A stretch of DNA of 64,000 nucleotides from Achromobacter sp. UMC46 (lineage in GTDB: Bacteria; Pseudomonadota; Gammaproteobacteria; Burkholderiales; Burkholderiaceae_B). This document shows, in pieces, positions 36,303 to 43,970 of the stretch (its first letter is position 1; every line of letters begins with the position of its first letter). The notes under the pieces are model-generated. The model had not been told where the DNA came from and ran no database searches. It saw only the letters and a list, made by a program, of their open reading frames with translations. The translations under genes and the position numbers were made by a program. The stretch spans positions 682,001-746,000 of the forward strand of contig NZ_LZZS01000004.1 of assembly GCF_014170335.1 (NCBI RefSeq), read 5' to 3'.

Positions 36303-37106
36303 TTGAAGCCCAGCAAGATATTCGATGCCGCCCGCAGCGGCGATGTGAAGGTGGTGCGTGCTTGCCTGGCGGCGGGCGCGGACCCGGCGGCCGTCGACGC
36401 GCATGGATTCACCGCGCTGCAGCAGGCCGCGATGGGTGCGAACGACACGGATATTCCGCAGAACCTGGAAGTGCTCAAGGTGTTGATCGATGCCGGCAGC
36501 CCACTGGAATTCCAGAGCGACGGGCGCACCGCGCTGTATCTGGCGGCCGAGTTCGCGCCCAGTACGGATGCGGTGCAACTGCTGATCGACGCGGGCGCCC
36601 GCGCGGATATCAGCGATGCCCACGGCAACCACATCACCGTGAATGCGATGATGCCCGAGGTGCAGGAAGTGCTGTCCGCGCTGACCGGCGTGGCGCTTGA
36701 AGAGCCGGAACCGGAGCCCGAACCCGTCAAGCTCGGTGCGGCGCAATGGCGCCAGGCGCAGGCCCGGCTGGATGTGTTGTTCGAGGCGCTGACGCAGGCG
36801 GGCCTGGTGGCCATGCAAGACGTGGGCACGACGCAGTCGGACGGCTTTGCCGATTGCTCGGAAGTCTTCCATGAGCGCGGTGGCGCGACGGCCGGCCTGC
36901 ACGGGTTCTGCTTCTATACCCGCCAGGACCGCAACCGCGCAAAGAAGGAAGGGCGGTTGGATCTGGCGTTCTGGGGCGCGCCCGAAGGCGCGGACGCGGA
37001 CATGTTGCGCGTGGCGCAACTGATCGTGCGCGAGGCCGCAGCGGCCGGCATGCCCGTTGCCTGGAATGGCAGCGCCGCCCGGCGGCCCACGCTTACGCTT
37101 TACTAG
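36303..37106 (+). CDS. Ankyrin-repeat protein with DUF6891-like C-terminus
   Basis: This 267-residue protein has three ankyrin units at about 3-110 (KIFDAARSGDVKVVRACLAAGADP; LKVLIDAGSPLEFQSDGRTALYLAAE; VQLLIDAGARADISDAHGN). A Glu/Pro-rich linker (EEPEPEPEP) and a C-terminal domain resembling DUF6891 follow (DCSEVFHERGG, GFCFYTRQDRNRAKKEGRLDLAFWG). The start is TTG, supported by GGAG 8 bases upstream; no ATG lies near. It is presumably a protein-binding factor; the partner is unknown. Confidence 0.8.
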   Translation: MKPSKIFDAARSGDVKVVRACLAAGADPAAVDAHGFTALQQAAMGANDTDIPQNLEVLKVLIDAGSPLEFQSDGRTALYLAAEFAPSTDAVQLLIDAGARADISDAHGNHITVNAMMPEVQEVLSALTGVALEEPEPEPEPVKLGAAQWRQAQARLDVLFEALTQAGLVAMQDVGTTQSDGFADCSEVFHERGGATAGLHGFCFYTRQDRNRAKKEGRLDLAFWGAPEGADADMLRVAQLIVREAAAAGMPVAWNGSAARRPTLTLY

Positions 37107-37108
37107 GC

Positions 37109-37150
37109 TGCCGAGGGCGGATGGCGCACATGCGGCGCCCGCCCTCGGCA
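37109..37150. terminator. Hairpin between convergent genes
   Basis: A perfect 12-bp stem (TGCCGAGGGCGG with its complement) encloses an 18-base loop between the convergent ankyrin and AcpA-like genes. It lacks a T-run, so termination is likely but not certain. Confidence 0.55.
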
Positions 37151-37157
37151 ATCGCGC

Positions 37158-38894
37158 TCAGGCGCTGAACGTCAGCGTATTGCTCAAGTCGCCCATCGGG
37201 TGCTGGCCGCGCGCGGTCATTGCATCATCGCGCGCTTTCAGGCCTTCCAGCATCGGCAGGTCGAACACGCGCGTCGCCAGCCGCAGAATCGAACCCGTGT
37301 CGTACACCGTGTGGTCCACCGTGCCCTTCTTGGCGAAGGGCGAAATCACCAGCGCCGGGATGCGTGTGCCCGGGCCCCAGCGATCGCCCTTTGGCGGCGC
37401 CACGTGGTCCCACCAGCCGCCGTTTTCGTCGACGGTGACCACGACCACCATGTTCTCCCACTGCGCGCTCTTGCGCAGGCTGTCGACGATGTGGGCGATA
37501 TGGCGGTCGCCCGAGTCCACGTCCGCGTAGCCCGCGTGCATGTTCAGGTTGCCTTGCGGTTTGTAGAACGTCAGGGCGGGCAGCTTGCCGGCTTCGGCGT
37601 CGGCCAGGAATTTGTTGGTGGACGACAGGTCGCCCAAGCCGCCGTCGCGCAGGTGCGCGGTGCGTGCGGGGGTGCCGGGCGCAGTGCTCTTGAAGTAGTT
37701 GAAGGGCTGGTGATGCGCCTGGAAATTGGGCGACGAAGGAAAGCCGGTGCTGGCCGTGGAGTCCACGGCAGCCTGCCAGCCGCCGGCGTACCAGGCCCAG
37801 TCCAGGCCCTTGGCGGTCATCAGGTCGCCGATGTTGTTGTGCGCTTGCGGCACCATCGTTTGCGGGCTGGTGGCGTCGGCCAGCGTCGGGTCGGTCGCGT
37901 CGCGGCTGAACGAAGGCCAGTAGGGCGGGGCCATGGTGTTGACGCCATAGCCGTCGGGCGTCAGCGCGCTGGCGCCGAATTGGGGGATGCCGGTCAACGC
38001 GCTGGCCGGCGACGCGGCCTTGGGTTGCAGGCGCGGGTCGGCGGGATCGGCGCTTTGCAATTGGGCGATCTGCGTTTTCGCGACCGAGTCCGCCACATCG
38101 GGATAGAAGGGCGGACGGCCCGCGACCAGGTACTGGTGATTCAAGAACGAACCGCCGAACGCGCCCTGGAAAAAGTTGTCGCACAGCACGAATTCCTGGG
38201 CGAGCTTCCACAGGCGCAGGTTGTAGGCGGAGTCGCTGTAGTGGCCCATGACGAGCGCGCCCGAGTCGGCCCATGCGACGAAGCGGTCGTTCTTGCCGCC
38301 GTTGATCTGCATCTGGTTCTGATAGAACACGTGCCACAGGTCGCGCGTGACGACGCCTTGCGGCAGCGGTTCGCCCTGCGGGCCCATCAGCGCGAACGGC
38401 GCGTTGGGCAGGTTGTTCATGTATGGCGCGGCCTGGTCGACCTGATACGTGATGTGGTTGGCCTGCTGCGACGTCGGCACCATGCCGTTCCACACGGGCG
38501 GCAGCACGGACAACGGCGTGCCGTCGCGGTCGTTCTGCGCGTAGTCCGCAGCGGTCAACGCGGACAGCGGCTTTTCCACGCCGGGGAAATTGGCGAACAG
38601 GTTGTTGAAGCTGCGGTTCTCGGCAAAGATCACCACCACCGTTTTCACATTGGCGCGCAATTGCTGCGTCAGGTCGGGAGCCGGGACGGGCGTGGGGTCC
38701 GGCGTGGGTGTGGGCGTGGCGGGGCTGTCATCGTCGTCATCGCTTGAGCAGCCCGACAGGGCTCCCATCGCTGCGGCGCTGGCACCCAGCGCGGCGATGC
38801 CGGTCAGGAAGCCGCGGCGCGTGGGGCGCACGGGGGATTCCGCGTCGGAGGGGGCGGCGGACGGTGCGTCGGCGTTCTTTTCTTTGTCAGACAT
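37158..38894 (-). CDS. AcpA/phospholipase C-type phosphoesterase, Tat lipoprotein
   Basis: This 578-residue phosphoesterase is of the AcpA/PlcC superfamily (acid phosphatase or phospholipase C type). The N-terminus has a twin-arginine motif (TRRGFLTG) followed by a lipobox (ALSGC), so it is probably exported folded and lipid-anchored. A Pro/Thr/Asp-rich linker comes next. The core shows VVVIFAENRSFNNLF, GGSFLNHQYLVAG, TVDENGGWWDHVAPP and ISPFAKKGTVDHTVYD, the metal-site regions of the family. The start at 38894 is taken because the Tat signal follows shortly. The natural substrate is not known. Confidence 0.9.
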   Translation of the reverse strand: MSDKEKNADAPSAAPSDAESPVRPTRRGFLTGIAALGASAAAMGALSGCSSDDDDDSPATPTPTPDPTPVPAPDLTQQLRANVKTVVVIFAENRSFNNLFANFPGVEKPLSALTAADYAQNDRDGTPLSVLPPVWNGMVPTSQQANHITYQVDQAAPYMNNLPNAPFALMGPQGEPLPQGVVTRDLWHVFYQNQMQINGGKNDRFVAWADSGALVMGHYSDSAYNLRLWKLAQEFVLCDNFFQGAFGGSFLNHQYLVAGRPPFYPDVADSVAKTQIAQLQSADPADPRLQPKAASPASALTGIPQFGASALTPDGYGVNTMAPPYWPSFSRDATDPTLADATSPQTMVPQAHNNIGDLMTAKGLDWAWYAGGWQAAVDSTASTGFPSSPNFQAHHQPFNYFKSTAPGTPARTAHLRDGGLGDLSSTNKFLADAEAGKLPALTFYKPQGNLNMHAGYADVDSGDRHIAHIVDSLRKSAQWENMVVVVTVDENGGWWDHVAPPKGDRWGPGTRIPALVISPFAKKGTVDHTVYDTGSILRLATRVFDLPMLEGLKARDDAMTARGQHPMGDLSNTLTFSA

Positions 38895-39110
38895 GGGGAT
38901 GAACTCGTGAGCTAGCGGGTGACGCGGCGCACTGTCATTGCGCCGCGGAATCGCCGGATGACAGCCGGCATCGTTAACGGCCGCTAGGCTAAAGAGCCAA
39001 CGTTCTATCGGTGTGACCATCCGCTGTCAGAAAGCTGTACGCAGTGCGTGGCAGGCAGCGGAAAAAGAGAAAGGATGGCGCGGATCCGTGTGAGATCTTC
39101 CCGCCTCGAC

Positions 39111-39139
39111 TTGCACGTTTTCTGAAACAACGCTATTAT
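39111..39139 (+). promoter_or_regulatory. Promoter of tRNA-Arg copy 1
   Basis: The -35 box TTGCAC (39111-39116) and the -10 box TATTAT (39134-39139) are separated by 17 bases. Transcription would start about 13 bases before the tRNA. It is a near-consensus sigma-70 promoter, as expected for a tRNA gene. Confidence 0.8.
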
Positions 39140-39158
39140 TCGAGGCTTGCTTTTTGAC

Positions 39159-39235
39159 GCGCCCGTAGCTCAGCTGGATAGAGTACCTGGCTACGAACCA
39201 GGGGGTCGTAGGTTCGAATCCTGCCGGGCGCACCA
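39159..39235 (+). tRNA. tRNA-Arg(ACG), copy 1
   Basis: A 77-base tRNA with acceptor stem GCGCCCG/CGGGCGC and encoded CCA. Anticodon ACG is at 39193-39195; A34 is normally deaminated to inosine, so it reads CGU/CGC/CGA. It is identical to the copies at 39420 and 40070. No strong terminator follows before copy 2, but copy 2 has its own -10 box. Confidence 0.97.
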
Positions 39236-39419
39236 AGTTTTTCGTAGTAGTTTTGGTAGTGGTTTTGGTGATCCGAATTCCGCGTGAGTTTCGCGTGAAT
39301 AGGGGGAGCTAAAACAAAAGCGAAGAACTTAATAAAAGAAGCAAATAGGGTCAGCAGCAAGGGGCAGCAGCAGCCCCAACGGCTTAATTATTGTGATATA
39401 ATTTTGCCTCTTTACCGGA

Positions 39420-39496
39420 GCGCCCGTAGCTCAGCTGGATAGAGTACCTGGCTACGAACCAGGGGGTCGTAGGTTCGAATCCTGCCGGGCGCACCA
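39420..39496 (+). tRNA. tRNA-Arg(ACG), copy 2
   Basis: Identical over 77 bases to copy 1, CCA included. A perfect TATAAT lies at 39397-39402, but no clear -35 box is found. The 184-base spacer from copy 1 is unusually AT-rich for this window. A terminator follows at 39522-39560. Confidence 0.97.
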
Positions 39497-39521
39497 AAAA
39501 AAGAACATAGCAAGAAAATGG

Positions 39522-39560
39522 AAAGGCCTTTGATCTCGCATCGAAGGCCTTTTTGTTTTT
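39522..39560 (+). terminator. Intrinsic terminator after tRNA-Arg copy 2
   Basis: AAAGGCCTT pairs with AAGGCCTTT across a 13-base loop, followed by TTTTGTTTTT. It lies 26 bases after the tRNA. Confidence 0.88.
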
Positions 39561-39617
39561 CCGGCGCAGAACAAATGCGTTCTGCATTCAGCCTTGCCGC
39601 ATCAGCCTTGCAACGCC

Positions 39618-39848
39618 TCAGTCCTGCCACACCTGTGCGGCCGCAGCCTGCCCGCCTTGCGGCGCTTCATCAACCGCTTCAAACCCCCAATTTCCCACGC
39701 TCGCCCAATCGTCGCCCAGAAGTTCGATGGGATGCATCGTGCGGTCGGAGCCGTTGCCGCAGCTCATGGCGTCTGTCGGGCAATAGCGGTCGCAGCCCCA
39801 GCAGATGCGCTCGGGGTGTTTCGGATGCATGGGGAATTTCTTGGCCAT
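39618..39848 (-). CDS. DUF3079 domain-containing small Cys-rich protein
   Basis: This 76-residue protein starts MAKKFPMHPKHPERICWGCDRYCPTD and contains CGNGSDRTMHPIELLGDDW, the full DUF3079 pattern. Its cysteines (C-x2-C-x3-C plus one more) suggest a metal or Fe-S site, but no function is established. The start at 39848 matches the family N-terminus. It sits on the minus strand between tRNA-Arg copies 2 and 3. Confidence 0.85.
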   Translation of the reverse strand: MAKKFPMHPKHPERICWGCDRYCPTDAMSCGNGSDRTMHPIELLGDDWASVGNWGFEAVDEAPQGGQAAAAQVWQD

Positions 39849-40024
39849 GGTCTGCGCTGCTTGAAGTCTGTTGCCGGCGTGCGGGGTACCGCGCGGGATC
39901 GGATCCTGCGTTGCGGCACGTTTGAGCGTACTGCGCACGAGCGGGCGCCTTCGTTGATTTGCCGCAAGCGCGGCGGCGCGTCACGGAAAGAAACTGCCGA
40001 AAATAGCGAATTTTCCCCTTCGAT

Positions 40025-40054
40025 TTGCATGATGGTATTTTTTCATGTTATAAA
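40025..40054 (+). promoter_or_regulatory. Promoter of tRNA-Arg copy 3
   Basis: The -35 box TTGCAT (40025-40030), an 18-base spacer and the -10 box TATAAA (40049-40054) lie 15 bases before the tRNA. Confidence 0.78.
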
Positions 40055-40069
40055 CACGCCTCTTTCGGG

Positions 40070-40146
40070 GCGCCCGTAGCTCAGCTGGATAGAGTACCTG
40101 GCTACGAACCAGGGGGTCGTAGGTTCGAATCCTGCCGGGCGCACCA
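40070..40146 (+). tRNA. tRNA-Arg(ACG), copy 3
   Basis: Identical over 77 bases to copies 1 and 2, with its own promoter and a strong terminator at 40197-40236. The flanks of the three copies do not match each other beyond short stretches, so only the tRNA itself is conserved. Confidence 0.97.
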
Positions 40147-40196
40147 ACTTATTTCGAACATGCTGCATCAACGATGCGGCGGTTCTGCTGAAAGAC

Positions 40197-40236
40197 AAAA
40201 GCGGCTTGATGGTCATCCATCAAGCCGCTTTTTTTT
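40197..40236. terminator. Intrinsic terminator after tRNA-Arg copy 3
   Basis: A 16-bp stem (AAAAGCGGCTTG... around a TCAT loop at 40213-40216) ends in eight T residues. It also gives a T-run on the minus strand and so can serve the convergent SDR gene ending at 40244. Confidence 0.93.
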
Positions 40237-40243
40237 GTCCGGA

Positions 40244-40840
40244 TCACCACACCCGGATGACACGCCCTGTCTGCGCGCCCTCGACGCTGCGGCGGTAGGC
40301 CAGCGCGACGCGGCTGGCGGGCACGGCTTCGAAGCCCGGAAAGTAGGGGCCGTAGCTTGCCATCGACTCTTGCAGCACGGTCGGGCTGACCGAGTTGATG
40401 CGGATGCCCTGCAACTCCACGGCGGCGCCGCGCACAAAGCCGTCGATGGCGGAATTCACCGCCGACGCGTTGGCGCCGAAGCGGATGGGCTCGTGGCTGA
40501 CGATGCCGCTGGTCAGCGTGATGGAGCCGCCGGCGTTGACGTAGTGTTGGCCGATCAGCGCCAGATCCACCTGGCCCAGTAGCTTGTCGTGCAGGCCGAT
40601 CTTGAACTGCTCCGCGGTCATCTCGGACAGGGGGCCGAAATGCAGGCCGCCCGTGGTGGAGACGATGGCGTCCACTTTGCCTACGCGTTCGAACAAGTTG
40701 CGGATGCTGTCGCTGCGGGTCACGTCGACTTGGTACTGGCCTTGGGTCTTGCCCACGGCGATGATGTCGTGGTGTTGGCCGAGTGCTTCCGCAACCGCGC
40801 GGCCGATGGTGCCGGTGGCGCCGATAAGGATGATTTTCAT
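40244..40840 (-). CDS. Short-chain dehydrogenase/reductase
   Basis: This 198-residue SDR has the NAD(P) motif IGATGTIGRAVAEAL at the N-terminus. The usual Ser-Tyr-x3-Lys active site is not evident: after SITLTSGIVS the expected YxxxK region reads FGANASAVNSA. It is therefore an atypical SDR of the short YwnB-like group. The ATG at 40840 directly precedes the nucleotide motif. It is divergent from a LysR gene that likely controls it. Confidence 0.85.
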   Translation of the reverse strand: MKIILIGATGTIGRAVAEALGQHHDIIAVGKTQGQYQVDVTRSDSIRNLFERVGKVDAIVSTTGGLHFGPLSEMTAEQFKIGLHDKLLGQVDLALIGQHYVNAGGSITLTSGIVSHEPIRFGANASAVNSAIDGFVRGAAVELQGIRINSVSPTVLQESMASYGPYFPGFEAVPASRVALAYRRSVEGAQTGRVIRVW

Positions 40841-40983
40841 AGGGACTCCCGGGGTGTGCCCGAAATGGAATGTTGTTGGGGCGCACCGGTCTGGCGTCAG
40901 TGCATGCAGCCATTCTCGCCGTTCGATTTCCATGGAAAAATCCAGGAATGGTGGAAACACTTCACACCCGGGGTGCGTAATTC

Positions 40984-41868
40984 ATGGACCGTTTGCTCAG
41001 CATGGAAGTATTCGTGGCGGTCGTGGAGCTGGGCAGCCTGACCGCCGCGGCCACGCGCCACGAGATGTCGCCGGCCATGGCGGCCAAGCACGTCAAGGGA
41101 CTGGAAGCGCGGCTGGGCGTGCGCCTGATGAACCGCACGACCCGGCGGCAAAGCCTGACCGAGGCGGGCCAGGCCTATTTCGCGCGTTGCAAGGCCATCC
41201 TGGCGGAGATCCGCGACGCGGAGCAGGGCGCGGAGGCCTTGCGGCTGACGCCCAGGGGGCACCTGCGCATCACGTCGACGGTGACCTTCGGTTCATTCGC
41301 GCTGACGCCGGCCATCGCCGACTACCTGTCCATCTATCCCGATGTCAGCGTCGAGCTGGTGCTTAGCGATGCCGTGGAAGACATCGTGGCCGCGCGCTAC
41401 GACCTGGCGGTGCGTATCGGCGAGCCGGCGGACTCAAGCCTGGTCGCGCGCATGATCGGGCGCTATCAGATGATCGTCTGCGCCGCGCCCGCGTATCTTG
41501 AGCGCTACGGGACACCCGCCACGCCGGACGACCTGGTGCGGCATCAATGCCTGGATTTTTCGTATTGGAGCCGCCGCACCGGTTGGCAGTTGAACAGCGG
41601 AGACGGCAACCAGGTGGGCTATCCCACCGGCCGGTTCCTGTCCAACAATGGCCAGGCGCTGCGGCAGGCGGCGCTGGCGGGCTTTGGCGTCGTGCTGCAA
41701 CCCGAGCTGCTGCTGGGCGACGACGTGCGCGCCGGCCGGCTGGTGCCGATCCTGCAGCCGTACTGGCCCGCCGCGCGACCGATCTCGCTGCTGTATCCGA
41801 AGGACAGGCAGGCGTTGCCCAAGCTCACGACTTTCGTGGACTTTCTGGTGGACCGATTTGCGCGGTAG
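40984..41868 (+). CDS. LysR-family transcriptional regulator (CrgA/DmlR-like)
   Basis: This 294-residue LTTR starts MDRLLSMEVFVAVVELGSLTAAA, the typical opening of the CrgA/DmlR branch, with the HTH at about 5-62 and a periplasmic-binding-like effector domain after it. The 143-base gap to the divergent SDR gene holds the shared promoters. This arrangement is very common for LTTRs that induce a neighbouring reductase in response to its substrate. Confidence 0.92.
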   Translation: MDRLLSMEVFVAVVELGSLTAAATRHEMSPAMAAKHVKGLEARLGVRLMNRTTRRQSLTEAGQAYFARCKAILAEIRDAEQGAEALRLTPRGHLRITSTVTFGSFALTPAIADYLSIYPDVSVELVLSDAVEDIVAARYDLAVRIGEPADSSLVARMIGRYQMIVCAAPAYLERYGTPATPDDLVRHQCLDFSYWSRRTGWQLNSGDGNQVGYPTGRFLSNNGQALRQAALAGFGVVLQPELLLGDDVRAGRLVPILQPYWPAARPISLLYPKDRQALPKLTTFVDFLVDRFAR

Positions 41869-41881
41869 GGAGGGGCGTCGT

Positions 41882-42130
41882 TCAGCGCCGTCGTCGGTCG
41901 ACCGCCGTCAGCGAGATGCCGTTCTTCAGCATCTCGTAGGCCTGGCCGCCAAGCCAGGTGACTTTTTCGCCTGAGCTGGTGCGGCAAATGCAATGCATCT
42001 TGGGATCGAAGCGGGACGTCCCCAACGCGGAGTACGCGTCCAGGTCGGCCACGAAACGTTCGATGCGATACAAGGTGCCATCGGGGGACGTGACAAGCAC
42101 ATCCGTCAATCGTCTAGCGGTGCCGAGCAT
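41882..42130 (-). CDS. Small protein, paralogue of the domain at 42224-42919
   Basis: This 82-residue protein is not recognised as a named family. Residues 7-76 align without gaps to residues 42-111 of the larger neighbour encoded upstream, with 23 of 70 identical. Shared marks are DV-V-S-DG-L-R--R, C-x-C, GE, W-x-G, Y, K-x-G and TA. The start at 42130 has an excellent AGGAGG eight bases upstream, which rules out the longer frame. The C-x-C plus GE..W pattern suggests a small beta-rich domain, perhaps metal binding. It lies on the same strand 93 bases after the neighbour's stop. Confidence 0.75.
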   Translation of the reverse strand: MLGTARRLTDVLVTSPDGTLYRIERFVADLDAYSALGTSRFDPKMHCICRTSSGEKVTWLGGQAYEMLKNGISLTAVDRRRR

Positions 42131-42223
42131 ACTGCTTACCTCCTGCGCGGGCCGTCTTTCATGCGGCGCCAAAGTCACGTGGACGGTTCAAGCTGCGGGG
42201 CGGCGGGCGAACCCCGCGCGGCG

Positions 42224-42919
42224 CTACTGGAGCCGTCCTCCTAACAATGAATCATCGAGTTGGTCGGGTGACACGCCCAATGCTTCCGATACGCGATCCA
42301 GGATGACCTGGCGTGGCCGTGGACGCGGCCGTTCCAATTCAATGTAAATGGAGTGATCCACGCCGAGCCGGGCCGCCATATCCGCAGTGCTGATATTGAG
42401 GTGCTCGCGCCAGGCGCGTATCAAGCTCCAATCGTTGCCGGTTTTTAGATTGACGACAGCTAGTGGTAATGGAGGGGGCCCGGCAGTCAGTTTCTTGTGC
42501 GGGGCGGCCCTGTATGCATCCGGTGCATTCCGTTTCACGGCGCCGCCTCTGCGGGATTCGCCGCGGGGCGTCGTGATATCGGATTCGGCGGTGTAGATCG
42601 CACCGCCTTTGGTCTGACGATACTGGTTATTTCCTATCCAGGATAGCGTTTCGCCGTTGTCGAGCATGCATTCGCAATCCAGGTGGTAATTGTTGGGAAT
42701 GCTCTCAAGTTTGGCGATGGTTTCGGTGGTCGTGGCGTGCCGCACCACACGATGCAAAACACCGTCTGATGAACGCACGAATACATCGGGAAGTCTCCAG
42801 GAAAAAGGGATGATGCTCTCCACGGCCGAAACAGCTTGCGCCACTGTAATCCGGTGGCGCAACGGTGAGATTTGGGGTTTCCCCTCGACTGCTGCAGCAA
42901 GCTTGTTTCTACCGCACAT
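42224..42919 (-). CDS. XRE-type HTH protein with an N-terminal domain of unknown function
   Basis: This 231-residue protein has two parts. Residues 42-111 form the unnamed domain shared with the 82-residue neighbour (DVFVRSSDG start, CEC, GETLSWIG). A basic, disordered linker follows (about 112-160). The C-terminus (163-222) is a Cro/CI-type HTH (SLIRAWREHLNISTADMAARLGVDHSIYIELERP). It may be a DNA-binding regulator whose N-terminal domain senses or binds a partner, possibly the small paralogue. The ATG at 42919 has AGGG upstream. No phage or toxin gene is adjacent. Confidence 0.75.
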   Translation of the reverse strand: MCGRNKLAAAVEGKPQISPLRHRITVAQAVSAVESIIPFSWRLPDVFVRSSDGVLHRVVRHATTTETIAKLESIPNNYHLDCECMLDNGETLSWIGNNQYRQTKGGAIYTAESDITTPRGESRRGGAVKRNAPDAYRAAPHKKLTAGPPPLPLAVVNLKTGNDWSLIRAWREHLNISTADMAARLGVDHSIYIELERPRPRPRQVILDRVSEALGVSPDQLDDSLLGGRLQ

Positions 42920-43022
42920 CGGCCCTAAAGATCTTCACAAATGTTCACCGGACATGACGCCATCATTCCTGCGGCGACCGCTGGAAAGGGCATTTGGCGT
43001 GCATGTCGCGCTGCGAATCAGA

Positions 43023-43802
43023 CTACAGGGCGGGCCATGCCGCCGCCAGCAGGCGAGGCATCACGTCGGCGGCGCCGCCGTGCAGATTGCAGTGCGCCTG
43101 CCGGTCCAGCGGTGTCATGGCCGGGTTGACCTGAACCACGGTCGCGCCTGCGGCCAACGCGCGTTGCGGCAATTCGGCGGCAGGGTAGACCAGTGCCGAC
43201 GTCCCGATGCTGAACAGCAGATCGCATTGTTCGGCCGCGCGCAGGGCACCGCTCCACGCGTCGGCAGGCAGGCTTTCGCCGAACCACACCACGCCGGGTC
43301 GTACTGGCGCGCCGCACACGGCGCAGGCGGGCGGCGCGATGCGGCGACCTTCGCCGGCTTCCTCGGTCACGCTGCTGGACAGCGTGTGCGGCGCGGCGCA
43401 GTCGGAACAGCGCGGCGCATGCAGGCTGCCATGCAGATGGGCGACCCGTGCGCTGCCGGCGCGCTCGTGCAGGTCGTCCACATTCTGCGTGACGACAAGC
43501 AGCTCAGGAACATGGCGCGCCAGCGCCGCGATGGCGTGATGTGCCGCGTTCGGATTGGCGCGCAAGGCCTGCGCGCGGCGCCACTCATACCAGCCCCAGA
43601 CGATATCGGGTTGCGCGCGGAACGCTTCGGGTGTTGCCAGCGCTTGCGCGTCAAAGCGCGACCACAATCCTGTCAGTGCATCGCGGAAGGTGGCGATGCC
43701 GCTTTCTGCGGACACCCCGGCGCCGGTGAAGACCACGATGCGCTGGGCGTCGCGTAGCGTCTGCGCGAGCGCGGCTGGAATATCTTGATGAGTACTCGTC
43801 AT
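43023..43802 (-). CDS. cobB: NAD-dependent protein deacylase (class III sirtuin, CobB type)
   Basis: This 259-residue sirtuin has an NAD site GAGVSAESGIATFR (27-40) and QNVDDLHERAGS (106-117). The catalytic His is 124 (HLHG), with zinc cysteines at 132, 135, 160 and 163. Tyr72 and Arg75 (WYEWR) form the YxxR pair that marks class III enzymes acting on succinyl- or malonyl-lysine. The start at 43802 matches family length; the longer frame upstream is not used. It is divergent from the cysteine dioxygenase gene. Confidence 0.94.
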   Translation of the reverse strand: MTSTHQDIPAALAQTLRDAQRIVVFTGAGVSAESGIATFRDALTGLWSRFDAQALATPEAFRAQPDIVWGWYEWRRAQALRANPNAAHHAIAALARHVPELLVVTQNVDDLHERAGSARVAHLHGSLHAPRCSDCAAPHTLSSSVTEEAGEGRRIAPPACAVCGAPVRPGVVWFGESLPADAWSGALRAAEQCDLLFSIGTSALVYPAAELPQRALAAGATVVQVNPAMTPLDRQAHCNLHGGAADVMPRLLAAAWPAL

Positions 43803-43970
43803 TTTCAACCTGGAAGATAGTCCGATACGCTGCGCGCCCAGACGCTGGCCTGTCAAGCGCGGCCTGAACCCGATTGCCGTCATGCCGCCAGGGTGAAGCG
43901 TGCGCAAGCATCCCGAATGGTGGATACTGGTTTTCTCATCTGGGATATTCCCGACGAATGGAGATGCGCA

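Noticed and set aside
39236-40069. CRISPR-like regular repeats from the three tRNA-Arg copies
   Set aside because: Repeats are complete tRNA genes with cloverleaf structure and spacers of very different length; there are no cas genes.
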